Assembly (NCBI GenBank): GCA_029876055.1
Contig: CM056875.1
Coordinates: forward strand, 186,001-250,000
Reading direction: 5' to 3'
Source: Madurella fahalii
Lineage: Eukaryota; Ascomycota; Sordariomycetes; Sordariales
Length of the DNA: 64,000 nucleotides
Positions 11,625-23,362 of this stretch are shown here, one piece after another. The notes beneath the pieces were generated by a model. It was not told the DNA's origin, ran no database searches, and saw only the letters and a program-made list of their open reading frames with translations. The translations under genes and the position numbers were made by a program. Every line of letters starts with the position of its first letter. Position 1 is the first letter of the stretch.

Positions 11625-13668
11625 GATGATCTGAAGCTTAGATGGTAGGTATGACAGGGGTTTCTTGCAACAGCCTGGAAAACAAGGAATCTGAGAGCTT
11701 CTGAGGAAGGATGGAGTGCGAAGCGTTCAATTCGTTGATAACCTTTTCTTTGGCCTTTCAGGAAGCTTGAGGAGCCAGAGGTCCTCTGCACCCTTCCTGG
11801 CCTCTGTCTCTTTTTATAAAGAGTCTTTCCAAATGGTGAGCCTTAGGCTTAACCATACCCTTTCAGCTGTCGTGTAGGCAATTTATTTGATTACAAACGC
11901 AGTCGAGCAATGATGGATGGTGGTAATTGGAACGTTATTAGGTCCCCGAGTATCCCGCGTCGGGCTTGGCTTTCACGGCTTTTATTACGCAGATGCAGAA
12001 GGCACCCAGCCCGATCTATGATGTACTATGGTAGCTAAGGCGTGATTGGGCTCCTGAGTATTGCGAGCTGCACTGGGCGCGGTGGATGGAGGGAGGGGAT
12101 GGAAGCGATTCAGATCCCGTGCGGTGCTGTAGGGTTGGATTTGTTTGGGCCCCGGCCTCTTTGTCATATATCAGGGGTGGCAGAAAGTTGCTCGAATTTC
12201 AGAATCTCAAGTTAAGCACAGAGAGATATCTTCAGGGTGGTGGTGGTTGGTTTTGGTGGGAGGCCCTGCGCTCACAATGTGAACAAGTGGTGAAATTGGC
12301 GGTGGTTTCTAGTGGCATACAGAGCTATTCCTGCAGCAGCTAGTACGGCAGAGTCGGAAATCTGGACCGGAACGTGACATGGTCAGCAAGGACGACTAAG
12401 GCTTTTTACTTTCACAGTGAGAACACTTGTAACCGCTATATGAAACCAGCAGTCTCGGGGGCAGTTCGCGCGGGGTTTCCGTCTGCGAAAAATGCCCAGC
12501 ACAACCTCACGCCATTCTCACCCAACTCCGCTCGATACAACTTTGACGGACGGGTCGTGGTGAGTCCAATGCATGACTAAGCCGGGTTGAATCACTAGTC
12601 GACGGCCCAGGACCGCAGTACAAGCCTCCCGCTCGTCATCTCTACCCTATGCTTGTTGGCAAGTTTCCAAGTACAAGTATGGAGAAACGAAAGACATGTG
12701 GTAGGCAGACCACTCATCTTCTACAATCTAATTCTCAACAACTCGGGAACATGAACTTATCTTTGCGCCTTGGTCGCTTCTGTCTGTCGGACATGTTGTG
12801 GTACAGCAGTGCAAGGTTTCAATAGCTTTTATACCGCGCCAACCACGGCAATTTAAGTTACCGTCTCGACTGAAGACGTTTAGGTACAGTATAGAAGGTG
12901 CATCTAGACAGCTCCCGCCGGGCCGTCCCTAATCCTTCAATGTAATCGCCGGGAGTCGCGTCATCCTTAGCCTTGGGAATTTGTTCCAGACCCTGGAAGT
13001 TACAAGTTACGGGCCAATTAGGTATTCAACGATATGGCAGGCGAAGAGAGCTGAAAATATATTGATGTGGGTCCGCAAGAAGTGCGGTGCCGCCCGATGG
13101 CAAAAATTGATTGGTGCGACGGGTTACAGATGAAGCCTTTTTCACCAACCCGGCCTCCAGGTTGCTGCATCCACGGCACAGAGATGAATGTCGAGAAGAT
13201 CCACTTCACAGCTCGGATGTCCGATAGGCCGGATTGTTGCTTGGTTAGGTACCCCGTGCAATCCTCAGTAAATGATAGGCGTCTCAACATCTTCGATATG
13301 GACCTCGGCTCGCCGATGAGCGCGCGGGACAGAACCCGGCAGCTCGCAAGCCCTGCAGTGGCGGCCCAGTTCTGTGAGATTTGATACAGAACCCTGGACC
13401 TTAAGTGGTAGCCCATTCACTCGATGGTTCACAGCATCGACTGGACGGCATCACACCACCAGCATCTGGTGTAGAGTGAATCGCTTTGCCAAAGATGGCT
13501 CCGGGCTCTGGGCCCCGTAAAGGCCAGACTCTGGGAGCTAACCTCACATTCTTGGCCGGCTGCTCGGTGTGGTCTCAACAAGCCAATCCCGGGGGAAGGG
13601 CAAGTTGAACTTCACGAAGCTGTAGATCGCCTGGTGCGCAACGTGCACCTCGCAGAAGAGATACTTGA
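11625..13668. other. Long intergenic region, no supported gene
   Basis: Several open frames up to about 130 codons occur on both strands, for example opposing frames at 13018-13416, but none has a recognisable motif. Protein-like sequence possibly belonging to the decayed gene that follows starts near 13500 (blocks such as RLVRNVHLAEEILECGPHFW). Confidence 0.35.
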
Positions 13669-15279
13669 ATGCGGGCCGCATTTTTGGTCATCTACCGGGA
13701 TTCGCACGATCTCCTCTATGAAACACGCAGAGAGCCAGGCCTAGCAAACGGTGTGGACGGTGCTAGTTCCAATGGCAAGAGCCATTCTAACAGCACCAAG
13801 GACAGCACGGCCGACGGTAACAAAACCAATGGCAACACTTATCATGGCTCCTTGACATTCGCTGCACGGCAGCTAATTGATGAGCTGTGGAATGAATACC
13901 GCCAACACCATCATGACTCTAACAAACACGATACTTCCGCAGACGATACCTAAACCCTTTCCGCTTCCTAGACAAAACAGCCAACTACGTCCCCGTCATC
14001 TCCGACGACTAGCAGGACGGAGCCACAGCAGAGCTAGCCAATGGTTACGACGCCTGCCTGCTGCGCACCCAAGCCGAGTGGATAGCTGCTAGCACCGACA
14101 ACGAGGTTGATTGATGGCCATCTCCGCCGCTACGATATCCGACTGGTGCGCCAGGTACACCGACTGGTACGCGGGCCAGAGCCGGCGGTGGTCGCTGTAC
14201 TCGGCCATAAACAACATCGATTTGGTTACGCGGATTGCCTGCCTCGCTCCCTGAAAGGACTGCCACATGAAGGACGCGCTCCTCTAGAGCATGTCGGGGC
14301 CACGAGGTGGTCAACCTGGTCATTCTGCCCTTCGCTGGCATGTTTTCCGACTCGTCGTTTGGGTCGGGCTACTCGGGAAACAAGGTGTGGGAGGCATCGC
14401 TGCTGGTGTGTCTTGTTGTCTGGACCGACTATGCTCGTGCCGAGGATGCCAAGTCGTCTGCCGGAGCAGGAGCTTGGGATGTGCTTGCGCCGTGGGTGTC
14501 TGTTCTGACGCGCACCACAGGCGTTGCGGCGGATGAAATCAAAGGCTACGACCATGACATTGTACTGGGCTAAGTTGGGGACTTTCCTGTTGGGCCTTGT
14601 CTTCGACTGCACCCGCATCTGGCGCAGCCATGGATACAACGGGGCGTCCACGCCCCAGGCGCAGCCATCGCCATGACACGGGGAATCCCCTATCCCGAAG
14701 ATGTGGGTATGCTGGACCTCGCCGGTGCTGTCATGGCCATCCGCGACTCCATCAACTGCGAAACTGACGTCATCAGCCGGACGGAGTTTAACCAGGTGCT
14801 GATCAGTCTGTACTACGGTTAGTATCCGGTGCTTCATCGACACGATCGATGCCACCCTGGTCGTCAAACTGGATTGCCGCCGACATCTACGGCCAGTTCC
14901 CCATTGGGGCGCTCTAGGAGTAGATCAGGGGACCTCGCTGGGGCGGTCCGGCATATTAGACTGCGCCTCGTATTGCTGCCGACGGAACAAACTGTGGACG
15001 AGCCCCCTAACCCTGGATCGGACTGCCGAGGCCGTTTAGACCAATGTGCAGCCGACCACCACCAGGGAGCTCCTGGAGACCTGGCATAGCTCGTCGTGGC
15101 ACGAGACTGCCCTGCATCTATCGGCTCAAGAAATCCAAGCGAGCCCGTTTGGGCGAGATACGAGAGAGCCTCCACGTGTCAAGGACAATCTGACTCTGTC
15201 CAAGGGGACTGTTGTGCTCGTCCGCGCTACATGCTGCTCGGCATGTGGGAACAACACCAAGCTCAAGTTTGACGAATGA
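13669..15279 (+). pseudogene. Decayed multi-segment gene, family not identified
   Basis: Protein-like segments appear in order on the plus strand but in different frames, broken by stops and shifts. Examples are an Asn/Thr-rich segment ending QLIDELWNEYRQ (about 13870), CLLRTQAEWIAASTDNEV (about 14065), DWCARYTDWYAGQSRRWSLY (about 14130), a long segment with NKVWEASLLVCLVVWTDYAR (about 14380), LLGLVFDCTRIWRSHG (about 14590), and LDLAGAVMAIRDSINCETDV (about 14715). At least five shifts or stops separate them, too many for introns alone. The alpha-helical look and Asp/Glu-rich helices could fit an isoprenoid-synthase-like fold, but I found no diagnostic DDxxD or NSE motif and make no functional claim. 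Confidence 0.5.
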
Positions 15280-15712
15280 GGGAGAACTCATTCACGGGGA
15301 TAAGGGGGCGGATAGGTAGTTTGAACAAGACTGGCGCACTCGTAAACAGTTGGGCACAGGTTGACACAGGTACCCACACTGTTGTTTTACTCAACGTATC
15401 TCAACCCAAGGGTGACGCATGTCTGTTGCAGGTCATTTCATGTATTTGCTCCTGCTGGTCGGTCCGGGAACTCCACACGCTGTCTCCCCAGATCTCGCTC
15501 ATGAGGTTTCTACCCCCCTGTCACCAACGCCCAATGCCATCCCACGGCAATCCACCACCGCACCTCGCGCACAATCCGACTCCGCTGATCAGCTCCTGAG
15601 GAAGCCATGCTTCCAAAATACATCACTCAGTGCATCTAGAAAGGTCCATTGTACCCTTTTCGTTCCCTACCATATACGTCAGTAAATTAAGGCAGAAACA
15701 CTAGGCCTCGGC
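15280..15712. other. Intergenic region
   Basis: Nothing recognisable; short open frames only. Confidence 0.35.
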
Positions 15713-16287
15713 CTAATTACATTGCCTTATCCTCTCGGTTATAAGCCCTCTGGCAGGCTTCCAAAACAGCTGTAGGGGTTTGCCAGGCTGCGGCTTTTTG
15801 AAGTCGACTTCGATCACGTTTAGCGGCGGTGGTTCGGCGCTTGCGAGCTTCTGTGTTTTGACGGCTGTTGCCCATGTGGCGGTCGTAAATCCAATAAACT
15901 CTCTGTTACGAACTCGGACGTAATTGAGTAGGAGAAGTTCAGCTGGATCACCGTAGAGGGCTCGCGCTGCAGTCTTTCTGAGGAAATACCAATACGGCGT
16001 TGGTCTGTTTGAATCGAACTGGTAGCCCTCGGATCGGAAGACCTGCTCCTGCCTCGCATCGGATATTCTGTGATAAATTTGTGAGAATATATTGAATACT
16101 TTTAGGACTTTGTGGAAGAGTTTTGCTGTATGACAACATGGGAGATGGTCTTCAAGTCGACTACTTTTACACGCCCCTCGCTAGTAGCTTGAGTTTCAGG
16201 GACAGGAACTTCGACAGCGTCCCGGTCTGGAGCCTTTACAACCAAGGCCTGCAGAACAGGCTCTCCTTGCACGGGCGCGTCAGCCAT
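15713..16287 (-). CDS. Possible two-exon gene, unknown function
   Basis: Model: complement of 16109..16287 and 15713..16067, 177 aa. Exon 1 starts with ATG (MADAPVQGEP). A short 41-base intron with a weak GTCC donor and a TCACAG acceptor removes an in-frame TAA and connects to a 118-codon open frame. That frame reads like protein: it contains PTPYWYFLRKTAARALYGDP and EFIGFTTATWATAVKTQKLA. I do not recognise a family and see no signal peptide. The intron is unusually short, so the exons could belong to different units, or the whole could be a relic. Confidence 0.35.
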
Positions 16288-18275
16288 CGAGAAGAATCAA
16301 TTGTCGATAACAATGAGAGGGATGGCGGATTGGCTCAAAGTTTGGGTTAAATGTTAGAGAGCTCGAATGGGTATAGTTAGCTCGCTCGGTCGACTTAAGG
16401 CTTGTGTCAACTGGTAGGCAGAGTTTACTGCCTGCAGCGTTGGCTTAGAAGCCGAGTCTGGTGTGCACTCCAAAGGCCAGATAGCCAGTCGCAAGTAGCC
16501 AGCCTAGGCGAGTTGCGCACTGTATTGAGTTTGGGGATAACTGTTCCCAGAGGACAGGGTTCCTCTGATCAGAGGGCCAAACTTACTTGGATGGCGCCCT
16601 GCGGGGGTTGGACTTGCCGTGGGCCCATATTTCTTTTGCACCATAAGAGGTCATGGCCATGGCTCCTTAGACAGGACAATCAATTTAGTATTCTTTACAA
16701 CACCCTGTTGCAAGCGCAACTGAGGAGCTTTCTATCTGCATATGTTATTTTGACCTTGTTTAGGCTGCAGGGATCTAATGTGTGGTGGTGCTGCCTGGCT
16801 TGTCTTGTCTGTCTGGTATTTGGCTACCTTTGAGCTCCTTCTTGTTTTGATCGGTATGTGGGTGTAGATAATGTGTTTCTACACCATTTCAATACCTGTA
16901 TTAACTGTTTATTATCGAAAGCGAGGCCCATTTTGGCCATCTTTATATCTAGGACCACTTCTGGGCCCACGCTGCCAGAGTTGAAGCAATTCCTAGCACA
17001 GTGCAGTACAGTCTACCGAAAACGGTAATTAGACTGAGCAAAGGTGAGCAAGCCTGAACAAATCCTGAGCAAAGACTGAGCCGGGCCCGAGCCAGGGTTG
17101 GCAGTATCACGTGGGCGAGCCGTGGCGCAGGTGCCCATAAAACAGAAGATGACGGCTTCCAACCAGATTGCAGGGCGAGGCATGAGCACCCTGCCAAAGC
17201 AAAATTCTGATCTCGGCTGCAGCAGGCGCAGCAAAATGTTTGCATGGGCGCTATTGGCTAACGCATCATCCTCCGTAGCCCTACAGAGGTCCGTTCGAGA
17301 ATGGATGCATACGATCCATGGAAGACGTCGAGGATGCAAGCAATGTGAACCAGGAGGCGGTCAAGAACTAGGATCTATGGCGATCCTGGATGCGGGGTTT
17401 CGATGTTGGATCGTCGGGGTTTTGGGGTGGACAAGCGGGGCATGGACATGAGCACGGAAACGCTGCCCGAGGTGAAGAAAAGCAATGGGCCGAAAGAGAG
17501 GGGGAAAAAAAAAAAAAAAAGGTAAACGGTGAAAAGGGTGTAAAAGTGAAAACGGATTATAGAAAGGTGAAGAAGGAGCAGTAAACGAAGCCAGGGGAAG
17601 CCGGTTCATTCTGGCATCTGGTGGAGGTTACTGACGTACTGTTCTATCACAGTAGTAGTTGAGTACACAGATGTGGGGTGCAGCAAACTCTATTGCCAGG
17701 GACACCCCGCCTGTCAGTACCAACCAACTTCTCGCCGGCAAGGGGCAAACGGTTCCCTGCCAATCAGCGGGCGCGTCACCTGTCCCAGCGTTCCGAAAGG
17801 TGGTTCCGGTAGGATGCACTAGCCTATTTTCAGCGCAGCTCCCCGGCACCTGCAGCGGAAAGGGGTCCATCTCAAGGCTCCAATCCGATCTCCTTGTCGT
17901 CGTGCAAATCTTGGTCGTTCTTGCATCTTATCTCTTCTTTTCTTTTCAGTGTCCCTCAGGTGAAAAGTACTGGAGCCTGGCACTTACCAAGAAGTAGGAT
18001 ATTTCCAAGGAACAGAGGACGAGGTTCCATTTGTTCGGGGGCCGTTAGCCAGGAGCAGCTGGGGCTAACACAGGTAGGGCAAGCCTGTTCTCCCCGAATC
18101 ACTTTCCCCACGAAATTCACCCTGTTCCACGACCAACAGTATCACAGCTCCTCTATTGAAAAACAGCACACTGCCATGGCCTTGCTTTGATTCTGATTAA
18201 AGCTTGCACTGAATACCGACCTCACTCTCCATCTGCATATATTCTCTCGTGCTCGCCGCTAACCGTCGAGTCTCG
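16288..18275. other. Long intergenic region upstream of the Cnn_1N gene
   Basis: Contains an A run at about 17505-17520 and pyrimidine-rich DNA near 17930. No coding sequence supported. The right part is the likely promoter and 5' leader of the gene starting at 18276. Confidence 0.4.
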
Positions 18276-20645
18276 ATGGATCCTTCCATCAACCCACCCA
18301 TGTCCGCTCTACTTCACGAAAGACTCCAGCGGGAGCGACGCTCGGTGAGCACCGACCTGCTCACCGCGGCTGCGCAGCCCAGGGCTATACGGAGTCCCTC
18401 CCCCGCCGACACCCAGCGACCTGGCTCAAGCGGAGGTCCCGTCCCCGTCCCTGCCCCCGGCAGGCGGAAAGGTTGGGGCATCAAGGAGATGGAAAGCACC
18501 TTGTCCACCCTCCACAAACAAAACTTCGACCTGAAACTTGAACTCTTCCACCGCCGCGAAAAGCAAACAGCCATGGAAGAGCGCCTGGCTATGTTCGAGG
18601 AGCGCCTCGAGATGCTCGAGAAAGAGAAGATTGAGTCCACCAAAAGAAACGACGAACTTGTCTGCGAACTCGAGAAGCGGGACAAGGCCGTCGAGGAAGC
18701 AGTCACCATTATCGTGGCTCTCGAGTCACGCGTCGAGTCGCTGCTGCGTGAGAGAGAGACGGCTCGCAAATTTGAACCAGACTCATCACCTCTTACCCGA
18801 ATCGGCTCGCCCGCCCAAACACCGGGCGCCAACTCCGCAAAACGCACCAACGTCACAAAGTCTGAGCAGCTCAACGTTGACGAACCCAAGTCTCTCAACC
18901 GGATGCCTAGCTTCGTCTCGGACCTGTCCGAAAACACCCAGAACCTCCGCAGTGTCTACCTTGGAACACAGGAGCCCAGTCTTCTTAGCCTGCCGCGCAG
19001 CGAGGACACACCCAATACTACACGCATTCATTATCAGTTGGCTAGCCCTGTGCCAAGCGTCCTCAGCGAGAGTTCATTTGTCAGCGTCTACGGCCGAAAT
19101 AGAGTGATCGGCGACCCGGCGGCTGATGATAGTCCTCCGTCAGCGGACCCCCCGTGCCACAATCGTAAATCGATGGGCTCCCAAGACACACCAACCAAGA
19201 ACCCTCGGCCAACAAGTTCTCGCTCCACCCGAAACGGGGCAAGTCAGTTCCATAACATCAGTGATGTCTTGGATATTAGCCGGTCACCTCTCCAGCGCCT
19301 GGAAAAGCTCAAGATGGCACCCGAAGCCTTGTCATATTCGCCAAGGGCCTCCGCGTCCCATCCGACATCGAGCAATGACAGGGGCCAGCCACCCTTCGCT
19401 AGACCTGCCAAAACAAGGAAGGAAAAGCGGGAAGCTTTACATAAGGTCCTCACCCACGGACCTTTCAACAACGAGCAGCAGTCCAAGGGGCTTCCCCCGA
19501 CGCCTGACACGCTTTCGACCACGACCCTCCACCCTCCTCCCATATCCACGGATGAGAGGGACGATGGCCGTCATTCGCCGGCCTCCAGCGTCGACCCTTG
19601 GATGTGTGAGAGTTTCAGACCCGGAAGCTTGGACCATCTGGATCCCATGAGCTCTGCATCCCAGGCCGACTCAAGCGCCAAATCCGGCCGTATCTCACCG
19701 GACCTCTTTTCTTTCCCGAGCTCCACTTCCGGCTGGGTGGCTGATGCCATGTTTGGGTCCCTCGGTGGAGCGGGTTTTATGGGTGCCGGCGGTAAAACTT
19801 CGCCCGCAACACCGATGGCGGACATGCTTGATGCCGTTGGCAGGTCGGTCCCTTCGGGACGATCAAGTCGTGAACGCTTGGCTGCTAATCATGAACCGGC
19901 AACCGCTGCCCCAGCACCTCCCGACCGCCGCTCAAGCCTTCTCGCGTGGACCGGGCCTTCAGAGACGGACACAGTGCACGCGTTTGACAGCACCCCTCGG
20001 TCGGCTTCTTCGACGGTCTCGCCGTTCAAGAGGAGCCCGGCCCGAGGCAACAGAGTGCGAAGCAATAGCAATACTGACCTTCGCGCTCCCACCCGGCATC
20101 CGGCCGACATGGGCCCCAACCAAGACCGGGCGATGACGGTGCCAGCCAAGCAGGTGCACCTCCCACCACCGCCCACGCAACAAACCGCGCAATCACAGCC
20201 TCTCCCTAAGCAGCGACACTATCCGCCCACGGCTAGCCAAGCTTCGCGTCCCCGTTCCCGCGGCCTCAACGGCTTCTTCCGCCGCTCGATTGGATCGTCA
20301 TACGGCACGCCGCTCGCGGCGCCATCCACCGCCCCTGCTGCCGAGACCACACCCAAGGGCCCATCCGCTCCGTTGGTAGGCGTCCCTTCATGGGTGCGTC
20401 GCAGCTCGCTTGCGGCCGACGATGACCGGTCCAGTGCAACTCCTCCGCCCATTCTGAGGAAGAAATCCACTCCAACCGCAGCCCAAACTCCTGGCCGGAC
20501 CGACTATGATGACGACGGAGGTGCTGCATTGTCGACGGGCACAGCTGAGTGTTTGGAAAGTGGCGGTGCACCCCTTGGAAATGGCGGTGGAAAGCGGAAG
20601 TGGCTGAGCTTGGGCCGGGGCAACTTGCGGACTCGTGGAGTTTAG
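18276..20645 (+). CDS. Cnn_1N (centrosomin N-terminal motif 1) domain protein
   Basis: Single-exon frame from the ATG at 18276, 789 aa. Residues about 65-165 form a coiled coil that begins KGWGIKEMESTLSTLHKQNF and DLKLELFHRREKQ, the signature of the centrosomin N-terminal motif 1. In metazoan centrosomin and yeast Pcp1/Mto1-type proteins this motif recruits the gamma-tubulin complex. The remaining 600 residues are low-complexity, rich in Ser, Pro, Thr and Arg, and probably disordered and phosphorylated. A likely role is a microtubule-organising-centre or septum-associated adaptor. Compared with Pcp1-type proteins it lacks a long central coiled coil and a visible C-terminal PACT-like domain, so it belongs to the shorter Cnn_1N family of filamentous fungi. 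Confidence 0.85.
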   Translation: MDPSINPPMSALLHERLQRERRSVSTDLLTAAAQPRAIRSPSPADTQRPGSSGGPVPVPAPGRRKGWGIKEMESTLSTLHKQNFDLKLELFHRREKQTAMEERLAMFEERLEMLEKEKIESTKRNDELVCELEKRDKAVEEAVTIIVALESRVESLLRERETARKFEPDSSPLTRIGSPAQTPGANSAKRTNVTKSEQLNVDEPKSLNRMPSFVSDLSENTQNLRSVYLGTQEPSLLSLPRSEDTPNTTRIHYQLASPVPSVLSESSFVSVYGRNRVIGDPAADDSPPSADPPCHNRKSMGSQDTPTKNPRPTSSRSTRNGASQFHNISDVLDISRSPLQRLEKLKMAPEALSYSPRASASHPTSSNDRGQPPFARPAKTRKEKREALHKVLTHGPFNNEQQSKGLPPTPDTLSTTTLHPPPISTDERDDGRHSPASSVDPWMCESFRPGSLDHLDPMSSASQADSSAKSGRISPDLFSFPSSTSGWVADAMFGSLGGAGFMGAGGKTSPATPMADMLDAVGRSVPSGRSSRERLAANHEPATAAPAPPDRRSSLLAWTGPSETDTVHAFDSTPRSASSTVSPFKRSPARGNRVRSNSNTDLRAPTRHPADMGPNQDRAMTVPAKQVHLPPPPTQQTAQSQPLPKQRHYPPTASQASRPRSRGLNGFFRRSIGSSYGTPLAAPSTAPAAETTPKGPSAPLVGVPSWVRRSSLAADDDRSSATPPPILRKKSTPTAAQTPGRTDYDDDGGAALSTGTAECLESGGAPLGNGGGKRKWLSLGRGNLRTRGV

Positions 20646-21696
20646 GAGCGTCTACGGAGCGTGAGTTGGTGTAAGTGACTGATCACCGGTAGAAAAACGG
20701 CTACGGATGAATGATGATGATGGTTGATGGAACGGACCTTGGGAGTCGGGACGAGGCTTGGACGAATGTCATGAAGATTAGATACGTGATATTGATTAGA
20801 TCGCAAAGCGCTCTGCGCCATGCGCTGCATCCTACGGAGTGCAGAGAATGTATGTGTAGCAAATCTACACCCTCTACAACAATATACTGATATTATAGAT
20901 TTTTTCGCCACATGTGAGTGCCTCACCAGAAGCTCCTTTTCACCAAGACGGCCAACCACTAATTCCATAAAGGGCGCCAATTTGACCGTGGTTTACAGTA
21001 GCCGAAGATCTCCCATCTCAATGTGTTAATGGTAGGTTGCAATTTCATTTGTTGGCTTTCGATCGAGTCCGTCGCCGTCGCCTTCGTCACCATCCCTTTC
21101 ATCACCTTCATTCCCTCGACATTCCCGTTATCTTCCCTATGCTTCTTCTGGTCTTTCATCACGATGGACCCGCAACAAATCCTGATAGCGCAGCAACAGA
21201 AAAAGCTATGCTGGCTGTCGTTATCTACCAAGCACCACCGCTTCCAAGTGGGAACGGACGTCCCCCCCGGCCCCCCTGCCATTCATTTTTGATGCTTTGC
21301 CTACCTTACCGATTCCGTACCAAAGCTTCGCCGTAAGAGTATTCACAAACAGAGCTGTGTTCGAGTGGTCCTCCATTTGTAGTTCAGAATTGGTTCTTAT
21401 GGTTCAATGGATCTCACCGCAACTTCTGCACCACTTGACTGCAGGCCTGGGGGTTTCTGCAGAAATGTCCGTGTCCCAATGGCTCCTCTCATTAGATAAA
21501 GAGCCATTCGCAAAACCAGCATCTGTTCGAGGCGTCGTGGGGCCCAGGAGCTCAATAGCGGTAGCTACCACAAACATCTGGCGGACGCGCAAGAAAAGGT
21601 GGGACACGGTTTGCCCTCCTTCCATCAAGGACTGTTTAGCTTGACGAAGGAGGCTTCCCCATCCATCCTCTCGTCAATAGCGGCCCCCAAATCCAG
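20646..21696. other. Intergenic region
   Basis: 3' flank of the Cnn_1N gene, then DNA with short open frames lacking recognisable features. Confidence 0.4.
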
Positions 21697-22050
21697 GTGG
21701 TTATGGCCCTAGACGCGAGAACAAACCAGACGGTTTTCCCTACAGTATTCCGATATCATCTGGCTCTAGATTCGGGACAATCGTGGACCTCCTGGCAATG
21801 CCGGGCGCTAGCTTCATACCGGCGCTACCTGTTCACCTCGTCTGTCATTCACAACAACCCTACCGACCTCAAGGCACCGACGAGAGACCTTCTTGTGCGC
21901 GCTTACGGCAACCCCCCGCCGCCCCAGGACCCGCGTGTCGACGGCGGGTGCTTCTACGTCACCAACAATCAGCCTGTCCAGTTCTGGGACTTTCAAGGCA
22001 CGATTTTGCCGCTTCAGCCGGCTAGCCCGTTCGCAAAGAAGACATCAAGC
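21697..22050 (+). pseudogene. Relic of a 3-beta-hydroxysteroid dehydrogenase/NSDHL (Erg26)-like gene
   Basis: A stretch of an open plus-strand frame contains YLFTSSVIHNNPTDL and then RVDGGCFYVTNNQPVQFWDF. The second block closely resembles the conserved VDGEAFFITN..PVYFWDF segment of sterol-4-alpha-carboxylate 3-dehydrogenases. The YxxxK and N-terminal cofactor site are absent from the neighbouring frames, and the following residues (Ser, Arg, Lys-rich) do not continue the family. It looks like a truncated internal fragment rather than a working gene. An unmodelled multi-exon gene is the alternative. Confidence 0.4.
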
Positions 22051-23362
22051 CCGTCCCCATATGGGTCGCAGAGGAAAGAAGACGAATCACAGAGGCACAG
22101 AAACAGAAACAAAAGCAAATCAGGATCAAAGGAAAGAGGACCCAAGGATAACGGTGTGTACCTTAGATTATACTTTCGGGGTTTCTTTGGAGCACCTCGG
22201 TACGTAGCATGGAGAAAGCAGGAGCTGTGTCATCGGTCAGGGGAATCAAGCCACCGAACTAGTGCTGCCCTATAGGGCTGCTAGTGTGCAGGGGAGCCGC
22301 TGCGGGCCGAACCGGGCTGTTCCACGCCGGGGCTGGAATCGAGCCTGTGGAGCCCTGGAGGCGGGCAAGCCTGTCGAGAAGGGGCCCCACGTCTTTCCGT
22401 AATGTCAAACGGCTTCGCAAAACAGCCATTCTAAGGACTAAAATGGTGCATCGAATGATGAGGTGGGGAAGCTGAAAACCGGCTATTCGATGTGGCCATG
22501 TGTGGCTCAAGATGGAGGGGAAAGGAAACAGGACTCGCCTCCCTTTCTCCCCGTAAATTCCCCGTCTTATTTATGTTTCTAAGATACCGCAGCACTAGGA
22601 ACCCCCTATACGGATCCTGTCATACTCATTGCCCGAGCCGATCCTAGCCATAGCGTCCGCCCGCCGACCCACGAAACTAGATCCAACCATCTGATGGCTC
22701 CCGAATCGACACGAGATACCCGGACCGGCGAGGAGGTTTCTCGTTGCCTTCGCACACTTCACCGCTCCCGCCATCCCCTGTTATGAACAAGTACCGACCA
22801 AGCGACCTGACCGAGACGAACCAAGACGAGTTGCCGATCAACCCGGCCAATCGACAAGACCAAGATCACCGCAATATCCAATCTCTTCCATATGATAGTG
22901 TCGAGATAGAACAGCCCAAAATCACCGCTCGGTTCATGCGAAGCGCTAACAGGGGGCACAGTTGCGTAATGGAGGCAAACGAACTTTTAGCACTTTCCTT
23001 ACCCTCGGACAAGACGAGTAGATTCGATCATGACTTCACGAGGCGTAGCAAATACACCGAAGATGGTAAGTGCCAGGATGTGGAGTCTCGCTATCCATCT
23101 TTTCACAGGGGACTTTTGAGTATCCCCGATTGGAGAATCACGGGCGATGTTTGCGCATTTGCCTGGTTGCTGGGGGAATTAGGCTAGGTTGGTGTGCAGT
23201 ACGGCGAGCATGTCATCGTGGTACAAAAAATGATGCTCCAAGCACATGTATTGGGTCCCCCTAAACCGGTCTATTGCAGGATTGTCTATGCAAAATTTCC
23301 TGTTTCCCCTTTCCCCGCTTGTCCCTTTGGTAGAAGTCTATGCGATAGATAAGGCACCCACC
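22051..23362. other. Intergenic region
   Basis: Contains a plus-strand frame of about 147 codons (22744-23187) with no recognisable motif, which I do not call. The right end is the 3' flank of the GH47 gene. Confidence 0.35.

Noticed and set aside
13018..13416. Opposing open frames of about 100-130 codons
   Set aside because: Neither strand gives protein-like sequence; probably chance.
14300..14820. Terpene cyclase assignment for the decayed gene
   Set aside because: Helical look only; no DDxxD or NSE motif could be found.
15990..16060. Minus-strand sequence resembling a tRNA T loop (GTTCGATTC)
   Set aside because: No cloverleaf could be formed and the bases lie within a protein-like open frame.
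22744..23187. Plus-strand open frame of 147 codons
   Set aside because: Low-complexity start, no domain, no splice or homology support visible.
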